DNA from: JAQUVS01 sp964389735
Lineage (GTDB): Bacteria; Bacillota_I; Bacilli_A; RF39; UBA660
Assembly (NCBI GenBank): GCA_964389735.1
Contig: CAYMEJ010000017.1
Span: 1 to 21,589 of the forward strand
Direction of reading: 5' to 3'
Length of the DNA stretch: 21,589 nucleotides
Below, piece after piece: positions 15,127 through 21,589 of this stretch (position 1 is the stretch's first letter; each line of letters starts with the position of its first letter). The position numbers and the translations under genes were made by a program. The notes under the pieces were generated by a model. The model was given only the letters and a program-made list of their open reading frames with translations. It did not search any database and was not told the origin of the DNA.

Positions 15127-16485
15127 TTATTCATTACTTAGTTGAATTATTTCGTACCATGTTACTGGTCCTACTGCTCCATTGATTTCTAAATTTCTCA
15201 TATCTTGGATTTTCATTACTGATTTTTCTGTTAAATCATCAAAATTTCCTGTTACTCTTACACCCGGAATTGATTTTGTTTTTATACATATTTTATATAA
15301 TAACAATTGTAATCTTCTTACATCATCATTGTTTGTTATTCCTTTAGTTAGAAAATATCCTGGATAAAATTCATTTATATGAGATACATATTCAGGTGGT
15401 ATATTTTCTATTATATTTTTATAAGCTTCCTGTAATTTACCATATGTTACTTGTTCAACAACACCGGTTTCTTCAAGCCCATATTTTTTTTGAAATGCTT
15501 TTACCATTGTTTCTGTATTTTCATCAAATATTCCATTTACTTCTAAATCTGGTACTTCTGGATAAAAGAATGCTATCACTTTGAGATAATAATGGATAAC
15601 TCTTATTTCTTCACCTGTATCTCCTTTTTGTAACTTATCGGGATATTTTAATTCTGCTTCTTCAATAGTTATTCCTTCGGAGTATAATTCTGATAGTCTT
15701 TTGACACTACTATAAATATATTTTATTTTATACCAAGTGGCCTTATCTACTATTCCTGTTATAGGTAAATTAAATATTTCTTGAAATTTTTTTACAGCAT
15801 TTTCTGTTTCAATATTAAAGAAAACACTATCATCTGTTATTTTAGGGATAGCTGGATAATTACTTCCTATTCTATTTAATTCTGCTTTTAATGTTCTTAT
15901 TTGATTACCTGCACTTCCTAATCCTAGGGGAAAACCTATATAGGATTCCAAATTTGCTGATATTGGAGCATCATATACTAAATTGATATCATTACCATAA
16001 TAGTATTGTAATATTTCTTTTGGATTTTTACCTTTATTAGCCTCAGTTACTGTTCCCCATTGTGATAGTCCGTTACATGTTGTGTTTTTTCCATCACAGT
16101 ATTGTGCAAATAATGGTTGGATTTGATTCCCTTTTGTTATATAATCATTAAATATTTCATCTGTTACTTTAGATATAGTATCAAATATTTCTCTATCTTC
16201 AATGAATGCTTGGTCATATATTGGACTATTAGTTATGTCGAAATCATACCCTCTACTTTTATACCATTCATTATAAACTCTATTTAATGCAAATGATATT
16301 TGTGCTAATAAATTAGCTTTTATTGCATCTAGTGGCCATGTTGGATATATTTCGCTTGAACCAACATTTTTTATATATTCTGCAAATGGAATAGTAATAT
16401 TTTTTGCATCTTCATTTGGTGCACCTAGGTGTACTACAATAAATTCTGGTATAGTTGGGTAATTAATATTTGGACTACTATTCAT
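15127..16485 (-). CDS. SpoIID/LytB-like domain protein with three peptidoglycan-binding domains
   Basis: Residues about 30-165 match the SpoIID/LytB fold: E45 in SSEIYPTWPLDAIKA is at the place of the catalytic Glu of SpoIID lytic transglycosylase, C130 and C137 in QYCDGKNTTC sit where SpoIID holds its zinc, and LSQWGT...EILQYYYG is the closing signature. Residues about 190-450 hold three PG_binding_1-type domains, the first two with clear TENAVKKFQ and TETMVKAFQ helices. There is no signal peptide, unlike membrane-anchored SpoIID. An upstream ATG at 16497 lacks a ribosome site, whereas GGTGAGG precedes the ATG at 16485, so I use the latter; it overlaps the upstream gene by 8 bases. Inferred role: binding and perhaps cleaving cortex or wall glycan. 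Activity is unproven. Confidence 0.82.
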   Translation of the reverse strand: MNSSPNINYPTIPEFIVVHLGAPNEDAKNITIPFAEYIKNVGSSEIYPTWPLDAIKANLLAQISFALNRVYNEWYKSRGYDFDITNSPIYDQAFIEDREIFDTISKVTDEIFNDYITKGNQIQPLFAQYCDGKNTTCNGLSQWGTVTEANKGKNPKEILQYYYGNDINLVYDAPISANLESYIGFPLGLGSAGNQIRTLKAELNRIGSNYPAIPKITDDSVFFNIETENAVKKFQEIFNLPITGIVDKATWYKIKYIYSSVKRLSELYSEGITIEEAELKYPDKLQKGDTGEEIRVIHYYLKVIAFFYPEVPDLEVNGIFDENTETMVKAFQKKYGLEETGVVEQVTYGKLQEAYKNIIENIPPEYVSHINEFYPGYFLTKGITNNDDVRRLQLLLYKICIKTKSIPGVRVTGNFDDLTEKSVMKIQDMRNLEINGAVGPVTWYEIIQLSNE

Positions 16486-16888
16486 TTGCCTCACCATTAG
16501 TTGGAGCTATTCTGAATACTTGAATTACTTTTATATCTCCAAACATTCCAACTTCCTTTTGTTTTACTTCATTGAAATTATTACTTACTGCAGTTACCAT
16601 ATAACTAGTATTTCCTGGTATTTCATAGGTTTCTGCATTATATTCACCATTAGGTGCTGGTAATAGAATATTGTCTATTATTCCACTTTCATCTGTTTTA
16701 CCTTCAAAGAAAATTACATTATTATTACCTATTTGTTTTGTTATTCTAATATTTACATTTGCTATTGGAATAGATTGAGTAGCTGAAAATACTTGAATTT
16801 TTAATATTCCATTACTAGGATTTTGTTCCATAAAGCTATTATATTCATCCATTTGTTTAAATTCTTCTAAGCTAATGGCATTATTCAT
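16478..16888 (-). CDS. Small beta-fold protein (carboxypeptidase regulatory-like / transthyretin-like domain)
   Basis: A 136-residue protein without signal peptide. After an acidic helical start (about 1-22), residues about 27-130 look like a single prealbumin-like beta domain: GILKIQVFSA, then IPIANVNIRI (the typical 'x-P-I-x-x-A-x-V' strand), a T-D-x-S-G-x-I turn, and a PGNTSYMVTAVSNNF strand. Such domains act as binding or scaffolding modules, not enzymes. The gene is locked between its neighbours: its start overlaps the LysM gene stop as TAATG, and its end overlaps the start of the SpoIID-like gene. That suggests the three products act together. The ribosome site is GGAGGA. Confidence 0.7.
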   Translation of the reverse strand: MNNAISLEEFKQMDEYNSFMEQNPSNGILKIQVFSATQSIPIANVNIRITKQIGNNNVIFFEGKTDESGIIDNILLPAPNGEYNAETYEIPGNTSYMVTAVSNNFNEVKQKEVGMFGDIKVIQVFRIAPTNGEANE

Positions 16889-17736
16889 TAAACATCCTCC
16901 TTTATATTTAATTTTTGACCAATAGTTAAGTTATTAGTCGTAAGATTATTTAGATTTTTTATGTTATCTACTGTAGTATTATATCTTTTGGCAATTTGAT
17001 ATAGACTATCACCTTTTTTTACTATATATTCAACATATTTTGTTACTGGTGGTGTATAATCTTCTCCATAACATTCTAAAATTCCTGATGTTTCTTCTTC
17101 TTCACCTACTTTTATTTTCAATACTTGTCCAACATACAAGTTATTAGTAGTTAAATTGTTTTCTTTTTTTATTTCATCTACTGTTGTAGAAAATTCATTT
17201 GCTATTTTATATAAGCTATCTCCTGTTTTTACTATATATTCAACAAATATAGGTAATGTTTCAATTACTTCTTCTTTGAAATTAGTGGGAATTCTTAACG
17301 TTTGACCTATTGTTAAATTACTATTAACTAAATTATTTACTTTCATTATTTCAAATACTGTTGTGTTATATTTATTAGCTAAATTCCATAAATTATCTCC
17401 ACTTTTTACTACATAATTTACATAATTAATATCGTTTGAAGTAGTTGTAGATGGTATTAATATTTGTTGTCCTATTGAAAGGTTATCACTTGTTAATTTA
17501 TTAAGAGTTTTTATTTCTTGTACTGTTGTATTATATTTATTTGCTATTTTATATAAACTATCTCCTTTTACTACTGTATATGTTGTAACATTTGTATTTG
17601 GAATAGTAAGACTTTGTCCTACTGTAATATTATTACCTGATAAATTATTTGCATTTTTTATTGAATCAATACTTACATTATATTGTTTACCAATACCATA
17701 TAATGTATCTCCATTTTGCACTATATATGTACTCAT
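16888..17736 (-). CDS. Protein with five LysM domains and no signal peptide
   Basis: Glycan-binding protein of 282 residues made almost wholly of LysM modules at about 4-46, 53-95, 108-150, 167-208 and 237-278. Each has the Y-x-V-x-x-GD-x-L-x-x-I-A pattern and ends in a VGQxLxIP-like strand. Linkers carry Thr/Ser or Glu-rich stretches. LysM binds GlcNAc chains of peptidoglycan. No signal peptide or membrane helix is present, which is how spore-coat LysM proteins such as SafA appear, since they are made in the mother cell. An ATG at 17754 would add six codons, but AGAGGTG sits five bases before the ATG at 17736, so I start there. First gene of the three-gene operon; no convincing promoter found in the 36 bases before the upstream terminator. 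Confidence 0.9.
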   Translation of the reverse strand: MSTYIVQNGDTLYGIGKQYNVSIDSIKNANNLSGNNITVGQSLTIPNTNVTTYTVVKGDSLYKIANKYNTTVQEIKTLNKLTSDNLSIGQQILIPSTTTSNDINYVNYVVKSGDNLWNLANKYNTTVFEIMKVNNLVNSNLTIGQTLRIPTNFKEEVIETLPIFVEYIVKTGDSLYKIANEFSTTVDEIKKENNLTTNNLYVGQVLKIKVGEEEETSGILECYGEDYTPPVTKYVEYIVKKGDSLYQIAKRYNTTVDNIKNLNNLTTNNLTIGQKLNIKEDV

Positions 17737-17771
17737 TATTACACCTCTATACATTATATGTATTTAGACAT

Positions 17772-17799
17772 TAAAAAAATGTAAGATTTTTCTTACATT
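17772..17799 (-). terminator. Intrinsic terminator of the HExxH protein gene
   Basis: Minus strand AATGTAAG pairs with CTTACATT around a six-base A-rich loop, followed by seven T. The TAA stop (17795-17793) lies in the 5' arm. Confidence 0.88.
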
Positions 17800-19262
17800 T
17801 TATTTTCTTTAGGATATAGTAGTTGTATTTTTTTTACACCAAGTACATCATAATCTAAATCTAATCCATTTGCTTCTTCATCTCTATAATGATATCTATC
17901 TTCATCTTTTATATAATACGTTTGATCATTATATAAAGATTCTTTATATTTTTCATCATCTTGGATATATATTCCATATTCATTAAATATATAACTGTTT
18001 TTTTGTGTTACTAAGTTATATGATAAACAATTATGTGAAAAGAAATCCATGAGTAAATTGACTTTACTATCACTGAATTTTATGAATAATCTATTTTTAT
18101 ATGGTATACCATCTATTATTATTGCTTCGTTTGGTTGTTCTATTTCTTTTGGATTAATTAATCCTTTTAATATTGCAACTGCTATGGTATCATAATAATC
18201 CTTATTAGAATAGTATTCATACATAGAAGTAGAACTATAACCATCTTTATAATTTCTGTTGGTTGTATATATAGATGTTTCTATTCCTTCTTCTATTCCA
18301 AATACTTCTTTTACTATATTTAAACTCTTATATTCATTTATTTTATCTTCTTTATCTAATATACTTTCTAAATCAGGCATAAGTTTTTCATCGCCTTTTA
18401 TTTCATTTAAATATTTTCCGATATTATAATATACATTTCCTGATGGATCTTTTTGGGCTAATAATAATTTTCTTGTTTTTTCTATTTTTTCTTTTGGGGT
18501 TAATTCATTATTATTTTTCAAATAGAATTCTAATTGCATACTAATAAATTTTTCTATTTTGTAATTTAAAAATGCTAATGTTTCGTAATTTTTAAACTCG
18601 GTAGCTTTATCAAAATCATATAAATTGTCAGCAAATGATTCCATTAATTTACTTTTATCTTTATCATTATCAATAATAATTTGTTCAAGTTCACTATTTG
18701 CTTTTATATTAAATAATTCCTTTATATCACCTTTATTTTTTAGGTATTTAATAAATAAATCGTCACCATATATTATATATAATTGTTCTATAAAATCTGG
18801 TATATAATTATTTAGTTTTAATTTCTTTTTTCCATATTTTCTTTCATAATATTTTGTTTCTAATAATGATGTCATCATTTCATTATAACTTTTAAAACCA
18901 TCTTCATGAAATACTTCTTTTATTTTGTTATTATTAATTAATAGATGCATAAATTCATGTAGTAATACGTGAGATAATCTTGGATCTTTAATTTGATTAG
19001 ATATTGCCATTCTTTTTTTAGAGTAACTATAGACACCCATTTGGGTTTCTTGTAATTCTTTAAATTCAATATTACTCTTTAAATTAGTTTTTATTATTTC
19101 TTTTAACTCTTCTTTTGTATAAATATCAGGAAAGTATTTTAATATTTCATCAATTATATAACAAATAATAATTGATGTATTAACATCATAAAGTTTATTT
19201 AACTCTTTAAATTCTAAATCAGTAGTATATTTAACTCCCATTAAGTTAATAAAATCTTCCAT
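17793..19262 (-). CDS. Putative HExxH zinc metallopeptidase of unknown family
   Basis: A 489-residue protein I do not recognise as a whole. Residues 102-106 read HEFMH within LSHVLLHEFMHLLINN, a zincin active-site helix, preceded by a short strand (GVYSYSKKRMAISN at about 76-89) as in metallopeptidases. The likely third ligand is E128 in YNEMM, 22 residues after the second His, in a helix ending LLETKYYERKYG, which fits the gluzincin pattern. Residues about 140-330 are helical and charged; about 330-480 look more strand-rich with many Tyr. There is no signal peptide or membrane helix, so it is cytosolic or placed by another route. It has its own strong promoter and terminator and is divergent from the collagen-like gene. 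Peptidase activity is inferred from the motif only. Confidence 0.72.
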   Translation of the reverse strand: MEDFINLMGVKYTTDLEFKELNKLYDVNTSIIICYIIDEILKYFPDIYTKEELKEIIKTNLKSNIEFKELQETQMGVYSYSKKRMAISNQIKDPRLSHVLLHEFMHLLINNNKIKEVFHEDGFKSYNEMMTSLLETKYYERKYGKKKLKLNNYIPDFIEQLYIIYGDDLFIKYLKNKGDIKELFNIKANSELEQIIIDNDKDKSKLMESFADNLYDFDKATEFKNYETLAFLNYKIEKFISMQLEFYLKNNNELTPKEKIEKTRKLLLAQKDPSGNVYYNIGKYLNEIKGDEKLMPDLESILDKEDKINEYKSLNIVKEVFGIEEGIETSIYTTNRNYKDGYSSTSMYEYYSNKDYYDTIAVAILKGLINPKEIEQPNEAIIIDGIPYKNRLFIKFSDSKVNLLMDFFSHNCLSYNLVTQKNSYIFNEYGIYIQDDEKYKESLYNDQTYYIKDEDRYHYRDEEANGLDLDYDVLGVKKIQLLYPKENKM

Positions 19263-19288
19263 TTCTTCACCTCAAAATATAGTTATTT

Positions 19289-19317
19289 AATATACTACAA
19301 TTAAGTTAGCATATCAA
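19289..19317 (-). promoter_or_regulatory. Promoter of the HExxH protein gene
   Basis: Minus strand TTGATA (19317-19312), a 17-bp spacer, then TATATT (19294-19289): 5 of 6 and 5 of 6 matches to the housekeeping consensus with ideal spacing. The ribosome site GAGGTGAAG follows before the ATG at 19262. Confidence 0.72.
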
Positions 19318-19394
19318 TACTTTTTTAATTTTTTAGGTTTTTAATATATTCACCTTTTTTCTTATTACATATCTTAAATTAGGAGGTGAATAAA

Positions 19395-20444
19395 ATGAAT
19401 TTTAATTTATTTGATGATTGTGATAATTATTATGACGAATGTAATTGCTGTCCTAGACCACCTAGACCACCTATGCCACCAATAATTGGTCCTACTGGTC
19501 CTACGGGTCCTACTGGTCCTCAAGGTTTCCAAGGTTTTCAAGGACCTCAAGGTCCAACAGGTGCTACTGGGCCTATTGGATTAACAGGATTAATTGGTCC
19601 TACTGGTCCTCAAGGTTATCCTGGTCCTAATGGTGCAACTGGTCCTACGGGTCCTCAAGGTATTCAAGGTGCTACTGGTGAAGCTGGAGCTGTTGGTGCT
19701 ACTGGTCCTCAAGGTATTCAAGGTATTCAAGGTGTTCAAGGTCCTACTGGTCCAACTGGTCCTACGGGTCCTATCGGGTTAACTGGTGCTATCGGACCTC
19801 AAGGTGCTACTGGGCCTATTGGGTTAACTGGTCCTACGGGTCCTGCTGGTCCTCAAGGTATTCAAGGTGTTGCTGGTGAAACTGGTGCTACTGGGCCTAT
19901 TGGGTTAACTGGTCCTACGGGTCCTGCTGGTCCTCAAGGTATTCAAGGTGTTGCTGGTGAAGCTGGTGCAGTTGGTGCTACAGGTCCTACTGGTCCTGCT
20001 GGGGTTGCTGGTGAAATTGGTCCTACTGGTCCTACTGGTCCTCAAGCTACAATAGATAGTATTTTAGTAGATAATGATGGTACTCAAACTGTTGCTGCTA
20101 GCGCTTTAGTTGATTTAGGAACTCAGATTAATACAACTGGTACATCAATAACTTTTACTGCACCAAATACAGTTACTTTAGGGGAAGCTGGTACTTATTT
20201 AATACAATATGATGCACTTATATCAAATACTGATGCAGCAGGAAATGTTGGATTATCCCTATTAGTAAATAGCACTGTTGTACCTAATGCTTCTGAATAT
20301 ACTAGTGCTTCTTCTGTAGAAAATCAATTTGTAGTACAACATAATCTTACTATTGCTGATGCAACTACTGTATCAGTACAAAATAATTCAACAGTATCTA
20401 ATGATTACCATGATTCAAGTTTATCAATTATTAAATTAGGATAG
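19395..20444 (+). CDS. Collagen-like surface protein (BclA-like)
   Basis: A 349-residue protein in three parts. Residues 1-31 form an acidic, Cys-rich head (C9, C16, C18, C19) ending in Pro-rich RPPRPPMPP, with no signal peptide. Residues 32-217 are 62 unbroken Gly-X-Y triplets, mostly GPT, GAT, GPQ, GIQ and GLT; 26 triplets end in Thr and none contains Lys or Arg. Residues 218-349 form a beta-rich C-terminal domain (VTLGEAGTYLIQYDAL, then LSLLVNSTVVP) like the C1q/TNF-type trimerising head of BclA. This layout makes a trimeric stalk-and-knob filament, known from spore exosporium. A GTG at 19386 lies inside the ribosome site; AGGAGG is eight bases before the ATG at 19395, so I use that. A glycosyltransferase gene follows four bases after the stop. 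Confidence 0.9.
   Translation: MNFNLFDDCDNYYDECNCCPRPPRPPMPPIIGPTGPTGPTGPQGFQGFQGPQGPTGATGPIGLTGLIGPTGPQGYPGPNGATGPTGPQGIQGATGEAGAVGATGPQGIQGIQGVQGPTGPTGPTGPIGLTGAIGPQGATGPIGLTGPTGPAGPQGIQGVAGETGATGPIGLTGPTGPAGPQGIQGVAGEAGAVGATGPTGPAGVAGEIGPTGPTGPQATIDSILVDNDGTQTVAASALVDLGTQINTTGTSITFTAPNTVTLGEAGTYLIQYDALISNTDAAGNVGLSLLVNSTVVPNASEYTSASSVENQFVVQHNLTIADATTVSVQNNSTVSNDYHDSSLSIIKLG
19488..20045 (+). repeat. Gly-X-Y coding repeat region
   Basis: A 558-base stretch of in-frame 9-base-like units (GGT CCT ACT and variants) encoding the 62 collagen triplets. It is visibly richer in G and C than its surroundings because Gly, Pro, Ala and Thr codons dominate. Confidence 0.9.
19803..19961 (+). repeat. 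Perfect 78-base tandem duplication inside the collagen region
   Basis: Bases 19803-19880 and 19884-19961 are identical over all 78 positions, separated by one codon (ACT), giving an 81-base period that keeps frame. Both encode the same 26 residues, from GATGPIGLT to GVAGE. Identity at synonymous positions points to recent duplication or gene conversion. Confidence 0.9.
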
Positions 20445-20448
20445 TTTT

Positions 20449-21531
20449 ATGAGTAAGTATAAAGTAGTCGTATATGCTATATGCAAAAATGAAAGTCAAT
20501 TTGTTAATAGATGGGTTGATTCAATGCAAGAAGCAGATGAGATATATGTTCTTGATACTGGTTCTACTGATGATACTGTTAAACTACTAAAAAAAAGAAA
20601 AGTTAAAGTTAAAAGAAAAATAATAAAACCATGGAGATTTGATGTTACAAGAAATATTTCCTTAGAGATGGTTCCAAAGGATGCAGATATATGTGTATGT
20701 ACTGATTTAGATGAGTTATTTAATAAAGGATGGAGAAAAAATCTAGAAGATAATTGGAGTAATAATACTACTAAACTTAGATATATTTATAATTGGAGCT
20801 TAGATGATAATAATAAACCTATAGTTAGTTTCTACTATGAAAAAATTCATAGTAGAAATAACTATAAATGGATTAATCCGGTACATGAAATATTATCTTG
20901 TAATAATAAGGAATTCATTAATACAACTGATTCTATTATTCTTAACCATTATCCCGATAAGTCTAAATCCCGAAGTTCTTATTTACCATTATTAGAGTTA
21001 TCTATTAAAGAAGATCCACTTAATGATAGAAATATGCATTATTTAGGAAGAGAATATATGTACTATGGAAAATGGAATGAATGTATTGATACATTAATTA
21101 ATCATTTAAACCTTAGTACAGCTACATGGATTGATGAAAGAAGTGCATCTATGAGATATATTGCTAGAAGTTATATTAATTTAAATAGATATGATGAAGC
21201 TAAAATGTGGCTTAATAAAGCTCATTTGGAGGCTCCTCATTTAAGAGATCCTTTAGTCGAATTAGCACTTTTAAATTACCAATTAAAAGAATATGATAAA
21301 GCTATTTACAATTCCTTAAAAGCACTAGAAATAACTAAACATGAAATGACTTATATTAATGAAACTTTTAGTTGGGATTATACATTATATGATTTATTAT
21401 CTTTATCATATTATTATAATAATGATATTAATAATTCTATAATTTATAGTGATCTTGCTTTATCTATGGATCCTTCTAATAAAAGATTAATTGAAAATAA
21501 TATGTTAATAAAAACAAAAAAAGAAGCTTAA
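20449..21531 (+). CDS. Family 2 glycosyltransferase with C-terminal TPR domain
   Basis: Residues 5-190 are a GT-A glycosyltransferase domain of family 2: AICKNES at 10-16, VLDTGSTDDT at 34-43, PWRFDVTRN at 61-69, and the metal/nucleotide-sugar motif DLDE at 86-89 in CVCTDLDELF, followed by KIHSR and NPVHE. Residues about 193-345 are TPR-like helix pairs (NMHYLGREYMYYGKWNEC, then DPLVELALLNYQLKEYDKA). The combination resembles SunS-type and other protein glycosyltransferases, in which TPRs hold the peptide acceptor. There is no membrane helix, so it acts in the cytosol. It begins four bases after the collagen-like gene and its AGGA site overlaps that gene's stop, so the collagen-like protein is the natural candidate acceptor. 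The transferred sugar is unknown. Confidence 0.88.
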   Translation: MSKYKVVVYAICKNESQFVNRWVDSMQEADEIYVLDTGSTDDTVKLLKKRKVKVKRKIIKPWRFDVTRNISLEMVPKDADICVCTDLDELFNKGWRKNLEDNWSNNTTKLRYIYNWSLDDNNKPIVSFYYEKIHSRNNYKWINPVHEILSCNNKEFINTTDSIILNHYPDKSKSRSSYLPLLELSIKEDPLNDRNMHYLGREYMYYGKWNECIDTLINHLNLSTATWIDERSASMRYIARSYINLNRYDEAKMWLNKAHLEAPHLRDPLVELALLNYQLKEYDKAIYNSLKALEITKHEMTYINETFSWDYTLYDLLSLSYYYNNDINNSIIYSDLALSMDPSNKRLIENNMLIKTKKEA

Positions 21532-21548
21532 TTGTGAAGTTGTAAGAT

Positions 21549-21588
21549 AAAAGTGTACACGAAAAAAAGTGTATGCTTTTTCTTTTTG
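21549..21588 (+). terminator. Intrinsic terminator of the collagen/glycosyltransferase operon
   Basis: AAGTGTACAC (21551-21560) pairs with GTGTATGCTT (21569-21578), ten pairs with two wobbles, around an A-rich loop, followed by a T-rich run to the window end. Confidence 0.85.
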
Positions 21589-21589
21589 T

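Noticed and set aside
17753..17758. TATAAT on the minus strand just before the LysM gene.
   Set aside because: Transcription from it would begin within the AGAGGTG ribosome site, and no -35 is present; not accepted as the operon promoter.
19368..19376. CATATCTTA before the collagen gene fits the sigma-K -10 pattern CATAnnnTA.
   Set aside because: A start seven bases downstream would fall inside the AGGAGG ribosome site, and the nearest AC pair lies at the wrong spacing. In AT-rich DNA such a match is easily due to chance.
19594..19782. Open frame of 62 codons rich in Leu and Val within the collagen gene.
   Set aside because: It is the +1-shifted reading of the Gly-X-Y codons (GGT CCT read as GTC CTA/CTG), with no ribosome site.
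19488..20045. Dense short repeats considered as a CRISPR-like or non-coding array.
   Set aside because: The periodicity is three codons of Gly-X-Y in one continuous frame, with no unique spacers.
1..21589. Possible Mycoplasma-type code 4, suggested by the strong AT bias.
   Set aside because: All genes read well with the standard bacterial code, Trp is TGG, and the tspO gene ends at TGA inside its terminator.

Overview
The window is a very AT-rich, gene-dense stretch of a low-GC Bacillota-type chromosome. The gene set supports this: a RelQ-type alarmone synthetase, RNase R, a VanY-like carboxypeptidase, LysM and SpoIID-like wall proteins, and a BclA-like collagen protein. The standard bacterial code fits: TGG is used for Trp and TGA ends the tspO gene inside its terminator hairpin, so this is not a code-4 Mycoplasma. 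I infer an uncultured gut-type Bacilli or Erysipelotrichia relative, but I cannot name a species. No rRNA, tRNA, CRISPR array, IS element or prophage is visible, and every gap between genes is under 200 bases.

Left part (1-5.5 kb): a TspO/MBR membrane protein and phosphoglycerate mutase gpmI on the minus strand. Divergent from gpmI is a plus-strand ABC-2 export operon of one ATPase and two permeases. The intergenic region between gpmI and the exporter carries two matching extended -10 promoters and a pair of direct repeats spaced 21 bp apart.

Middle part (5.5-13.7 kb, all minus strand): a sulfur/redox operon (cysteine desulfurase, mini-thioredoxin, thioredoxin-CcdA fusion), an RNA operon (RNase R then a DUF188 protein), an unrecognised membrane protein, a TPR protein with an unassigned C-terminal domain, and a small alarmone synthetase.

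Right part (13.8-21.5 kb): an envelope region. It holds a membrane-anchored VanY-type carboxypeptidase with Ig-like repeats, and a tight operon of a five-LysM protein, a small beta-fold protein and a SpoIID-like protein with peptidoglycan-binding domains. Next come an orphan HExxH metallopeptidase and a plus-strand pair: a 62-triplet collagen-like protein and a GT2-TPR glycosyltransferase. Apart from VanY, none of these proteins has a signal peptide. That pattern is usual for proteins placed on a spore from the mother cell, so I infer a spore-surface or similar envelope module; no definite sporulation promoter was found.

Most transcription units end in a simple intrinsic terminator whose hairpin contains or abuts the stop codon, and several promoters use TGnTATAAT extended -10 elements.
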